From Ampullimonas aquatilis (lineage in GTDB: Bacteria; Pseudomonadota; Gammaproteobacteria; Burkholderiales; Burkholderiaceae_D), in contig NZ_CP183834.1 in NCBI RefSeq assembly GCF_049675895.1, positions 3,534,001-3,598,000 of the forward strand: a stretch of DNA of 64,000 nucleotides. The letters run 5' to 3'. The notes below the pieces were generated by a model. That model saw nothing but the letters and a program-made list of their open reading frames with translations, was not told the origin of the DNA and made no database searches. Below, in pieces: positions 23,235 through 31,227 of this stretch. The position numbers were made by a program, and so were the translations under genes. Position 1 is the stretch's first letter; each line of letters starts with the position of its first letter.

Positions 23235-25856
23235 GTGAAATCTCTCATCATTGCCGAGAAACCCTCGGTTGCCAGCGACATTGCCCGTGCCTTGGGTGGC
23301 TTTACCAAGCACGACGATTACTTTGAGTCCGACGAATACGTGCTGTCGTCGGCAGTCGGTCATTTGCTCGAAATCGCCGTACCCGAAGAATTTGAAGTCA
23401 AGCGTGGTAAATGGAGCTTTGCCAATCTGCCGGTGATTCCACCGCATTTTGACCTGAATCCCATCGCCAAGACCGAAAGTCGTCTCAAGGTGCTGACGCG
23501 GCTGATCAAGCGCAAGGACGTTGACGGCCTGATCAACGCCTGTGACGCGGGCCGCGAAGGTGAGTTGATCTTTCGGCTGATTGCGCAGCACGCCAAGGCC
23601 AAGCAGCCGGTCAAGCGGCTCTGGCTGCAGTCGATGACCCAAAACGCCATCCGTGACGGCTTTGCCAAATTACGTGATGATGCCGATATGCTGCCGCTGG
23701 CCGATGCCGCGCGCTGTCGTTCCGAGGCCGACTGGCTGGTCGGCATCAACGGTACGCGCGCCATGACCGCCTTTAACAGCAAGGGCGGTGGTTTTTACCT
23801 GACCACCGTCGGGCGTGTGCAAACCCCCACGCTGACCATCGTGGTCGAGCGCGAAGAAAAAATCAAAAAGTTTGTACCGCGTGATTACTGGGAAGTGCGC
23901 GCCGAATTCATGGCCGCCGCGGGCCAGTATGACGGGCGCTGGTTTGATCCCAAGTTCAAGAAAAACGAATTCGATCCCGAGCAAAAAGACAGCCGTCTGT
24001 GGAGTCTGGCGGCAGCTGAATCCATTGTCGCTGCCTGTCGCGGTAAAACCGGCACAGTGACCGAAGAAGCCAAGCCGACTTCGCAGATTGCCCCCGCCCT
24101 GTTTGACTTGACGACCTTGCAGCGCGAGGCCAACTCCCGCTTTGGCTTTTCGGCAAAAAACACGCTCGGTCTGGCGCAGGCACTGTACGAAAAGCATAAA
24201 GTGTTGACCTATCCGCGAACCGATTCACGCGCCCTGCCCGAAGACTATATCGGCACCGTGATCAAGACGCTCGAAGTGGTCAGCGAATCGAATAATTACT
24301 ACCCATTTGCCGCGCAGATTCTCAATAACAAATGGGTCAAACCCAATAAGCGGGTCTTTGACAATAGCAAGATCTCGGATCACTTTGCGATCATCCCTAC
24401 GCTGCAGGCACCCAAAAACCTGTCCGAGCCTGAGCAAAAACTCTATGACCTGGTGGTCAAGCGCTTTATGGCGGTGTTTTTTCCGGCCGCTGAATTCATG
24501 GTGACAACGCGGATTACCGAAGTCGCCGGTCATCATTTCAAGACCGAAGGCAAGGTGCTGGTTAATCCGGGCTGGTTGCAGATTTACGGCAAAGAGGCGC
24601 AAGGCGAGGATGACAATCTGGTCGCGGTGGCCAAAGATGAAAAGGTTAAGACTGACAAGGTCAATCCGGTTGGCCTGACGACCAAACCGCCTGCGCGTTA
24701 TTCAGAAGCCACCTTGCTCTCGGCCATGGAAGGCGCGGGTAAGCTGGTCGATGAGGCTGAACTGCGTGATGCCATGGCTGGCAAGGGTTTGGGTACACCA
24801 GCCACGCGCGCGGCCATTATTGAGGGTTTGCTGGCTGAAAAATATCTGGTGCGGGAAGGCCGTGAGCTGATCCCGACCGCCAAGGCGTTTCAGTTGCTGA
24901 CTTTGCTGCGGGGTTTGGGGGTGCTGGAGTTGACGGCGCCTGAGCTGACTGGCGAGTGGGAACACAAATTGGCCTTGATGGAGCGCGGCAAAATTTCGCG
25001 CGAGGCTTTCATGCAGGAAATTGCGCAGATGACCCAGATCATCGTCAAGCGCGCCAGGGAATATGACTCCGACACCATTCCGGGTGATTACGCTACCTTG
25101 CAAACACCCTGCCCGCACTGTGGTGGCGTGGTGAAGGAAAACTACCGGCGCTTTGCCTGTGCTGCCTGCGAGTTTTCCATCACCAAGATTCCGGGTGGTC
25201 GACAGTTTGAAATTCCCGAAGTGGAAGAGCTGCTGCAAAAACGTGAGATTGGCCCATTGAATGGCTTTCGCAGCAAAATGGGACGCCCTTTTGCGGCAAT
25301 TCTCAAAATTGTCGAAGACAAGGACAATAATAACCTCAAGCTTGAATTTGACTTTGGCCAGAATCAGGACGAAGAAGATGGCGAGCCGGTCGACTTTGGC
25401 AACCAAGCCAGCCTGGGCGCTTGCCCCAAGTGTGGCAGCGCAGTCTATGAACATGGCATGAGCTACGTTTGCGAAAAAAGCGTGGGGCCTGGCAAAAGCT
25501 GTGATTTCCGTTCCGGCAAGGTGATCCTGCAGCAGGAAATCGCACCAGAACAAATGAGCAAACTGCTCAACGATGGCCGTACCGATTTGCTGACCAGCTT
25601 TAAATCGTCACGTACCGGTCGCATGTTCAAGGCATTTTTGGTGCGTGGACCAGATGGTAAAACGGCTTTTGAGTTTGAAGCACGAGAGCCCAAGGCTGCG
25701 GGTAAAACCGCTCGCAAAACCGCAAAAACCGCTGCAAAATCGGCAGATAAACCGGCCGCTAAAAAAGTCGCGGCTAAAAAAGCGGCCCGCAAAAAAACCG
25801 GCGCTGTCGATGTCGTCAGCGATGATGCGGCTGAGGCCGACGAGCTGGATAGTTAA
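23235..25856 (+). CDS. topB: DNA topoisomerase III
   Basis: An 873-residue type IA topoisomerase that decatenates DNA. It starts with GTG 23235 (VKSLIIAEKPSVASDIARAL), the classic Toprim beginning, with DAGREGELIFRL as the acidic metal site, and the nucleophilic Tyr326 in LTYPRTDSR. The C-terminal part has zinc-ribbon-like segments (CPHCGG...CAAC near residue 630, CPKCGS...C near 730), and ends in a Lys/Ala-rich tail resembling a histone-like DNA-binding tail. A possible promoter TTGACT (23174-23179) and TAATAT (23195-23200), spacer 15, lies upstream. Confidence 0.96.
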   Translation: MKSLIIAEKPSVASDIARALGGFTKHDDYFESDEYVLSSAVGHLLEIAVPEEFEVKRGKWSFANLPVIPPHFDLNPIAKTESRLKVLTRLIKRKDVDGLINACDAGREGELIFRLIAQHAKAKQPVKRLWLQSMTQNAIRDGFAKLRDDADMLPLADAARCRSEADWLVGINGTRAMTAFNSKGGGFYLTTVGRVQTPTLTIVVEREEKIKKFVPRDYWEVRAEFMAAAGQYDGRWFDPKFKKNEFDPEQKDSRLWSLAAAESIVAACRGKTGTVTEEAKPTSQIAPALFDLTTLQREANSRFGFSAKNTLGLAQALYEKHKVLTYPRTDSRALPEDYIGTVIKTLEVVSESNNYYPFAAQILNNKWVKPNKRVFDNSKISDHFAIIPTLQAPKNLSEPEQKLYDLVVKRFMAVFFPAAEFMVTTRITEVAGHHFKTEGKVLVNPGWLQIYGKEAQGEDDNLVAVAKDEKVKTDKVNPVGLTTKPPARYSEATLLSAMEGAGKLVDEAELRDAMAGKGLGTPATRAAIIEGLLAEKYLVREGRELIPTAKAFQLLTLLRGLGVLELTAPELTGEWEHKLALMERGKISREAFMQEIAQMTQIIVKRAREYDSDTIPGDYATLQTPCPHCGGVVKENYRRFACAACEFSITKIPGGRQFEIPEVEELLQKREIGPLNGFRSKMGRPFAAILKIVEDKDNNNLKLEFDFGQNQDEEDGEPVDFGNQASLGACPKCGSAVYEHGMSYVCEKSVGPGKSCDFRSGKVILQQEIAPEQMSKLLNDGRTDLLTSFKSSRTGRMFKAFLVRGPDGKTAFEFEAREPKAAGKTARKTAKTAAKSADKPAAKKVAAKKAARKKTGAVDVVSDDAAEADELDS

Positions 25857-25905
25857 TGCATCAAATTCGCTCATAAAATTAATTCACCAAAGTCATCGCT
25901 CAAAC

Positions 25906-27141
25906 ATGATGAAACGTGCGCCCTTTCGCCACAACAGCAAGCTGAGTAGCGAGGCCAATGAGCTCATTACCCTGGCCGAACTCTTGGCCGAAGCCGCCAG
26001 CGGTGCGGGTAGTCAGTTGGAGCGCCGCTTTTGGCAAAACAAAATGGCCGAGCGCATTTTGCGGCTGCTGGTGCGTGGCGATGATCGGCCCCTGTCGGCT
26101 GCACTCGACAAGCTTTCGCAAACACCCAGCGCGGCCTACGAAGCGCTGGCCGATATGATCGAGGCGCAGGTGGAATGCTGCCGCATGCAGACTGAGGCAG
26201 GCGAAAAGGAAGTACTGCTGTTTCTGGTGCCGATTTATGCCTGGTCGCGTGCGGGCATTCCCACGTGTGCAATTCCACCGGCTGCGCAAACCGCCTTGCT
26301 CTCCCTGCTCTACAGCCAGGTATTTGTGCCCGATACCCATGTGGCGATTGCCGACCACCTGCTCAGCCCTGATCATCTGACCGGCGGCTATGTGGAGCTG
26401 GCGGCGCTGGCCAATCAATTGTTTGCCCAGTCGATCAAAGGCAAAAACCTCTTGATCGACCCTTCGCAATTGCGCGAAACCGCGCCCTTCATCAGTGATA
26501 CGCGTTTTATCTTGGGTGCAGTGGTCTTGCCGCCAGGCAGCCCACCGTGGCGCTGGCTGCTGGCCGAAGGCAACGCCAAGGCTTTGGCCGACGAAGCGGA
26601 GCGCAAGTGGCAGTTGGCCACGCGCCCTGTCATCAGTGCCTTGTTGCCAGCTTGCGCCTTTGAGATTGGTCGTCCCATGGCATTTTTCAGCGGCTCGCGC
26701 ATGGCCGAGCGCAAAGCTCGGGTGTACTCGGTGCGCGCTTCGGTCGATTTCATGCAGCTCCAATTTGGTGTGGCGGCATCGGCCGTTACCGCCGTGCTCG
26801 GCCACTTTGTCGACGACGATCTGGAAGAATGGCGGATTGGTTTTTCGCTGGATGGCGGTAATACGATTGTGCACGGCATGATCTGGCCGCTGATGGATGA
26901 TCCCGATCCCGAGCAGGCTGATCTGGTTGGCGATATTGGTCAGGATGATTCGGTCAATCAGATTGAAAAACTGCTGCGTGATGCCGGATTGCTCGGCAAA
27001 GAGCAGGTGGTAGTGCATCGTCAGCGTTTTTCCATGGAATTTTGTGATGATTGTGGCTCCCCGTTTTACCCCAACAAGGCCGGTGAAACGGTGCATGTGG
27101 ATGCGCCTGAAGAGTCGGACGGCCCGACGGTTTTTCATTGA
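25906..27141 (+). CDS. DUF2863 family protein, function unknown
   Basis: A 411-residue soluble-looking protein starting at ATG 25906 (MMKRAPFRHNSKLSSEANEL). I recognise it as resembling the betaproteobacterial DUF2863 family from the early pattern RFWQNKMAERILRLL, the repeated 'AAYEALADMIEAQVEC' helix, and FLVPIYAWSRAGIPT. There is no signal peptide. The C-terminal end carries a CDDCGSPFYPN segment that looks like half of a zinc site. No function is established to my knowledge. It follows topB by 49 bases on the same strand and may share its transcript. Confidence 0.7.
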   Translation: MMKRAPFRHNSKLSSEANELITLAELLAEAASGAGSQLERRFWQNKMAERILRLLVRGDDRPLSAALDKLSQTPSAAYEALADMIEAQVECCRMQTEAGEKEVLLFLVPIYAWSRAGIPTCAIPPAAQTALLSLLYSQVFVPDTHVAIADHLLSPDHLTGGYVELAALANQLFAQSIKGKNLLIDPSQLRETAPFISDTRFILGAVVLPPGSPPWRWLLAEGNAKALADEAERKWQLATRPVISALLPACAFEIGRPMAFFSGSRMAERKARVYSVRASVDFMQLQFGVAASAVTAVLGHFVDDDLEEWRIGFSLDGGNTIVHGMIWPLMDDPDPEQADLVGDIGQDDSVNQIEKLLRDAGLLGKEQVVVHRQRFSMEFCDDCGSPFYPNKAGETVHVDAPEESDGPTVFH

Positions 27142-27303
27142 TTGGTTTGGCCAAGGCAATCGACCTATGTCAATCACAGGTTTTGCGCGATTGATGGATA
27201 GCTGACAAAACGCTTGAAAATAGCCATACCCCATGCCTGTATATGGTTAAATAAGCCGATTAAGTGTGTATTTATTGAGGTTTTTAAAATACTCCATAAA
27301 CTC

Positions 27304-27897
27304 ATGAGCGAGTCCACGCCCTCCTCCCAGCCCCAAAATGCGCCAGTCATGGTGACTCGGCTGAGTTGTCTGCAATTATTCAAAACCTTTACCCAGCTCG
27401 GTTTGTCCGGTTTTGGTGGCGTCTTGCCCTGGGCCCACCAGTTGCTGGTGGAACAACGGCGCTGGATGAGTAATGACGAATTTGTCGCACTGGTCGCCAC
27501 CGGCCAGATATTGCCCGGCCCCAATATTTTCAATATGAGCATCATTTTCGGTCAGCAGCATCAGGGCTGGCGCGGCAGTCTGGCGGCCACTGGTGGCTTG
27601 ATGCTGTTTCCGCTGCTGATTGTGCTGGTGCTGGGTGAGCTGTATATCCGTTACGGCGCAGTGCCCCAGGTCGGTGCGGCGATTCATGGCATGGGCGCGG
27701 TGTCAGCCGGACTGATTGTGGCCACCGCCTACAAAATGTCGCGTGCCCTGCCCGCCCCCAGCCTGACTATCTGGCGTCCCTGGTTGCTGGTGACGGTCAC
27801 TTTCATTGGTGTAGGTTTGTTGCGTTACCCGCTCTTTTGGGTATTGCTGGCGCTGGCGCCATTGAGTGTTGGCCTGGTAAAACGGGGTGTGGCATGA
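27304..27897 (+). CDS. chrA: Chromate transporter, N-terminal-type half (CHR family)
   Basis: A 197-residue short-chain CHR protein starting at ATG 27304 (MSESTPSSQPQNAPVMV). The diagnostic motif FTQLGLSGFGGVLPWAHQLL and ATGQILPGPNIFNMSIIFG are present, followed by four to five hydrophobic segments. Short-chain CHR proteins work as pairs in which the two halves have opposite topology, making a chromate/sulfate-type exchanger in the inner membrane. The stop overlaps the start of the second half (ATGA), so the two are co-translated. Confidence 0.9.
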   Translation: MSESTPSSQPQNAPVMVTRLSCLQLFKTFTQLGLSGFGGVLPWAHQLLVEQRRWMSNDEFVALVATGQILPGPNIFNMSIIFGQQHQGWRGSLAATGGLMLFPLLIVLVLGELYIRYGAVPQVGAAIHGMGAVSAGLIVATAYKMSRALPAPSLTIWRPWLLVTVTFIGVGLLRYPLFWVLLALAPLSVGLVKRGVA

Positions 27898-28412
27898 TCT
27901 GGCTCAGTTTTGCCCTGCACATTACCCTGCTCTCGATGATCACCATTGGCGGTGTGAGCAGCATCGCACCCGAAATTCATCGTTATCTGGTCGAAGCCAA
28001 TGGCCTCATCACTGCGCAGCAATTTACCGATCTGTATGCCATCGCCCAGGCTGCGCCTGGCCCCAATGTGCTCTTCATCACCATCATGGCCTATTACGTG
28101 AGTGGCCTGGCGGGTGCACTGGCCGTGACCGCCGGCATGTTGTTGCCAGCTACCATCTATACCAGCCTCTACATTCGTTATCGGGATCGTGCGGTATCGC
28201 CAGATTGGGGTCGGGCGCTCAAGCTGGGTCTGGCACCGTTGACGGTCGGGCTGATGTTTTCCATCTCATGGATCATGGTGCGCTCGGTCGATCATCACTG
28301 GATCAGCGCCCTGCTCACCGGGCTGACCATCTGGTTCTCACTGCGCAGCAAACTCAATGCGCTGTGGCTGATTGCGGCGGGCGCCTTGATTGGCGTACTG
28401 GCGGGCTTATGA
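27894..28412 (+). CDS. chrA: Chromate transporter, C-terminal-type half (CHR family)
   Basis: A 172-residue membrane protein, partner of the preceding half. ATG 27894 overlaps the previous stop. It shows the second-half signature SMITIGGVSSIAPEIHRYLV and AIAQAAPGPNVLFITIMAYY, in which the PGPN motif is repeated. About five hydrophobic segments follow. The pair together gives about ten membrane segments, matching a long-chain ChrA. No chromate-responsive regulator (ChrB) is visible near it, so chromate as the real substrate is family-based inference. Confidence 0.9.
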   Translation: MIWLSFALHITLLSMITIGGVSSIAPEIHRYLVEANGLITAQQFTDLYAIAQAAPGPNVLFITIMAYYVSGLAGALAVTAGMLLPATIYTSLYIRYRDRAVSPDWGRALKLGLAPLTVGLMFSISWIMVRSVDHHWISALLTGLTIWFSLRSKLNALWLIAAGALIGVLAGL

Positions 28413-28476
28413 TGGGTTTGTTCAGGGTGGTGACTTGGTAGATGACCTGGCATATCAAACAACAGGCTAGGCAAAG

Positions 28477-28968
28477 CTAATCCAGATGGGCGACCTCAAA
28501 CACATAACGCGGTAACGACTTGCTGCAACCTTGCTGGCATTCATAAATCGCCTGCAAGGTGCCATCACCCAATTTGTTGCCGTTGCCCAAGCCCGCTATT
28601 TTGGCAACGTGTTGATAAACCTGTGCTGCGGGCGTAGTGTCGGTAAAGCTGGGCGCTTTTTGTTCAGGATGACCAACAACGCGATAAACCAGATTGGGTT
28701 GCTCGCCCTTGGTCGGACTGCAAAAGAGGTTTTGGCGCTGCTCTTTGAGGCGATCAACCCAGCAGACCGTAAAAGGTTTGAGCTGCTTTGATCCATAAAC
28801 AAACTGATGGTTAGACCAGGGCTGCGGATCGGCCAGAAACCCAATCTTTAAAATTTGAAGATTGGGTTGCAGCGCATAAAAATCGATATCTTCAGCCGCT
28901 GAAGCTAATGCCAATATTGGCATTAGCGGTATTAACAGCAAGAGCAGTGTAGGTTTCAGCAAGCGCAT
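28477..28968 (-). CDS. Exported protein of unknown function
   Basis: A 163-residue protein starting at ATG 28968 with a clear signal peptide (MRLLKPTLLLLLIPLMPILA, cleavage near ALASAAED). The mature part has four cysteines, two of them close together (YECQQGCSK) and two more in CWVDRL and FCSP, suggesting disulfides in the periplasm. I recognise no domain. It lies 22 bases downstream of the rodA stop on the same strand and may be read from the rodA transcript. Confidence 0.65.
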   Translation of the reverse strand: MRLLKPTLLLLLIPLMPILALASAAEDIDFYALQPNLQILKIGFLADPQPWSNHQFVYGSKQLKPFTVCWVDRLKEQRQNLFCSPTKGEQPNLVYRVVGHPEQKAPSFTDTTPAAQVYQHVAKIAGLGNGNKLGDGTLQAIYECQQGCSKSLPRYVFEVAHLD

Positions 28969-28990
28969 GCAAGGACTCTGGTGGTGGCAA

Positions 28991-30118
28991 TCAGCTCTGA
29001 CCGGTTTGCACAAAATGTCGTTGACGGGCAATACTCATCAGCATGCCAATACCCACACCCAGTGTCACCAAAGCGGTGCCGCCATAACTCACAAATGGCA
29101 GCGGCACGCCAACCACGGGCAAGATGCCGGACACCATGCCCATATTCACAAACGCATAGGTGAAAAAAATCATCGAGATGGAACCCGCCAGCAAGCGCGA
29201 GAAGAGGGTGGTGGCGGTAGCGGCAATCATCAAGCCGCGGCCGACCAGAAACAGATAAAAGATGATCAAAATGACGTTGCCAATCAGGCCGAGTTCTTCA
29301 CCGTACACGGCAAAAATGAAGTCGGTGGTACGTTCCGGAATGAATTCCAGATGCGCCTGCGTACCTTGCAGCCAGCCCTTGCCAAACAGGCCGCCGGAGC
29401 CAATCGCAATGGTGGCCTGAATGATGTGAAAGCCCTTGCCGAGCGGATCGGTCGTCGGGTCAATCAGCGTCAGCACGCGCTGGCGTTGATAGTCGTGCAA
29501 GAAGGTCCAGGCAATCGGTAGACTGGCCAGACCGGTAATAAACAGGCCCGTCAGTACTTTCCAGGACAGTCCGGCAAAAAAGATGACATAAAAGCCCGAG
29601 GCAGCGACCAACAGGGCGGTGCCCAGATCAGGCTGTTTGGCAATCAAAGCGACGGGTACAACCAGCAGCAGGGCGGCAATGGCAAAATCCCAGAGCCTGA
29701 GCACGCCTTCGCGACGCTGAAAGTACCAGGCCAGCAAGAGCGGCATGGCAATCTTCATCATCTCGGAAGGCTGGATTACCACGCCCACGTTAAGCCAGCG
29801 GCGCGCTCCCTTTTTGATCAGACCAAATGCAGCCACCCCAATCAGCAGCGCCACGCCAATCGTATAGACCGGCACCGCAATTTTGAGCAGTGTGGAGGGC
29901 GGCAGATTGGCCGCCACAAACATGCAGACAAAACCGATCAGGATATTGCGTGCCTGATCCTCAAATCGGCCCGGAAAATCGATTCCCGCCGAATAGAGAA
30001 TGAACATGCCGGCCGACAGCAAAAAAAACACCGCCAGCGACAAGGCGGCATCAAAACCGCGAAACAGGCTGAGCGCCTGGCGCCAAAGTGGCTGCTTATC
30101 AATTACCAAAAATACCAC
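28991..30118 (-). CDS. rodA: Peptidoglycan glycosyltransferase RodA
   Basis: A 375-residue SEDS-family polytopic inner-membrane enzyme that polymerises glycan strands with PBP2 during elongation. GTG 30118 is the apparent start (VVFLVIDKQPLWRQALSLF). About ten transmembrane segments are visible, with the SEDS motifs GARRWLNVG, QPSEMMKIAMP, KQPDLGTALL and PLPFVSYGGTALV near the end. In many relatives rodA directly follows mrdA; here mrdA lies about 7.6 kb downstream on the same strand with unrelated genes on the opposite strand between. Confidence 0.95.
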   Translation of the reverse strand: MVFLVIDKQPLWRQALSLFRGFDAALSLAVFFLLSAGMFILYSAGIDFPGRFEDQARNILIGFVCMFVAANLPPSTLLKIAVPVYTIGVALLIGVAAFGLIKKGARRWLNVGVVIQPSEMMKIAMPLLLAWYFQRREGVLRLWDFAIAALLLVVPVALIAKQPDLGTALLVAASGFYVIFFAGLSWKVLTGLFITGLASLPIAWTFLHDYQRQRVLTLIDPTTDPLGKGFHIIQATIAIGSGGLFGKGWLQGTQAHLEFIPERTTDFIFAVYGEELGLIGNVILIIFYLFLVGRGLMIAATATTLFSRLLAGSISMIFFTYAFVNMGMVSGILPVVGVPLPFVSYGGTALVTLGVGIGMLMSIARQRHFVQTGQS

Positions 30119-30192
30119 CCTTTGTATTTTTAAACCCTGCCCATTTTACTTGCCTAAGCACCATCATTTTCAATGATACTCCCTAAATAATT

Positions 30193-31060
30193 AGGGTCAG
30201 AGTCAAATTAAATTGCCATGAAAAACGATTAAGATGGCATTTTATTCTTTGCCCAATCATCATCATGGCCCGTCAACCCCGTTTAGTGATTGCTCATCAG
30301 CCACATCATCTGATTCAGCGTGGCAATAACCGTCAGCCGATTTTCATGGAAACAGCTGATTATCAGGCTTATCTGAATTGGCTGCGCGAAGGTTGCAAGC
30401 GTTTTGGTGTGGCGATCCATGCCTATGTGCTGATGAGCAATCATGTACATTTATTGGCCAGCCCGCAGGATGCCGACAGTCTGGCCAAGTTGATGCAATG
30501 GCTGGGGCGCGCTTATGTGCCGTGGTTTAACCGCAAATATGGACGCACCGGCAGCTTGTGGGAAGGACGCTTTCGCACATCGGTGGTTGATTCAGAAGCG
30601 TATTTGCTGATTTGCAGTCGCTATATCGAGCTCAATCCGGTGCGTGCCGGGCTGGTCAATCAGCCGCAAGATTATCCCTGGTCGAGTTACATGCATCATG
30701 TCGGCCTGAAAATTGACCCCTTCATCACCGAACATGCCTTGTTCTGGGCTTTGGGCAATACCCCTTTTGAGCGGGAGGCTGCTTATAAAGCGTTATTTGA
30801 ACAAGCACTCAGCCAGACGGACCTGGCTTTGATCGGGCAGGGCGTTCATAAAGGCCGGGTTACCGGACAAAAAGTTTATCAGGAAAAACTCGCCAAAACG
30901 CTGGATCGCCCTATCATTCCCAACCGGCGTGGTCGTCCAAAAGGCACAAAAACAGTGCAAGAGTTGAGTGAAATCGGTGCAAATCTGTCTGAAAATCATC
31001 ACTCTGTCCCCAATTAAGTTTTTATTCGAGATATCATCAAATTAATTTGACTCTGACCCT
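30193..31060 (+). mobile_element. RAYT transposase unit bounded by 19-bp inverted repeats
   Basis: The left end AGGGTCAGAGTCAAATTAA (30193-30211) is repeated exactly in inverse orientation at 31042-31060, and the similarity continues imperfectly outside (AAATAATT on the left, reverse complement AAATAAAT on the right). The 868-bp segment holds one transposase gene. An inner mini-hairpin CCCTAA-ATAA-TTAGGG (30181-30196) overlaps the left end. Ends of this GGGTCAGAGTC type are common beside REP-associated transposase genes. No clear target duplication was seen. Confidence 0.75.
30265..31017 (+). CDS. REP-associated tyrosine transposase (Y1/IS200-like)
   Basis: A 250-residue Y1-family transposase. 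It begins MARQPRLVIAHQPHHLIQRG with the RGNNRQPIF segment, has the HUH metal site in LMSNHVHLLASP, and the RAYT signature SRYIELNPVRAGLV with preceding Y and the WSSY motif. RAYTs act on single-stranded palindromic REP sequences and are usually single-copy and domesticated. The gene ends ATHSVPN-like, with DNA ACTCTGTCCCC at 31001-31011, which matches an arm of the palindrome at 52424-52448. It sits in its own inverted-repeat frame between rodA and gltB. Intact, no frameshift. Confidence 0.92.
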   Translation: MARQPRLVIAHQPHHLIQRGNNRQPIFMETADYQAYLNWLREGCKRFGVAIHAYVLMSNHVHLLASPQDADSLAKLMQWLGRAYVPWFNRKYGRTGSLWEGRFRTSVVDSEAYLLICSRYIELNPVRAGLVNQPQDYPWSSYMHHVGLKIDPFITEHALFWALGNTPFEREAAYKALFEQALSQTDLALIGQGVHKGRVTGQKVYQEKLAKTLDRPIIPNRRGRPKGTKTVQELSEIGANLSENHHSVPN

Positions 31061-31070
31061 ATTTATTTTT

Positions 31071-31099
31071 TTGTTGATCAAAAAAGATTGCTGTATAGT
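31071..31099 (+). promoter_or_regulatory. Candidate promoter of gltB
   Basis: TTGTTG (31071-31076), 17 bases, TATAGT (31094-31099). The -10 is a good match, the -35 weak. It begins only 10 bases after the right inverted repeat of the RAYT unit, so the element's insertion may have set the upstream boundary of this promoter region. Confidence 0.4.
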
Positions 31100-31227
31100 T
31101 ATTAGGCAATTGTGTTAAATCGCCCGCATTGTCGGTGTCGGTTTGAGTGGTACGGGAATTGCAGACCGGACTAGCCTTCTTTTCGGCAGCAACTCGTGAG
31201 ATCTTTTTATTTTCAGTAGGGAATTCA

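Noticed and set aside
24702..25553. A 283-codon open frame antisense to topB
   Set aside because: Shadow of a conserved gene, no domain, no ribosome site.
25900..27234. A 444-codon open frame antisense to the DUF2863 gene
   Set aside because: It is the reverse frame of a GC-rich gene with strong codon bias, has no recognisable domain and no ribosome site; the sense frame fits a known family.
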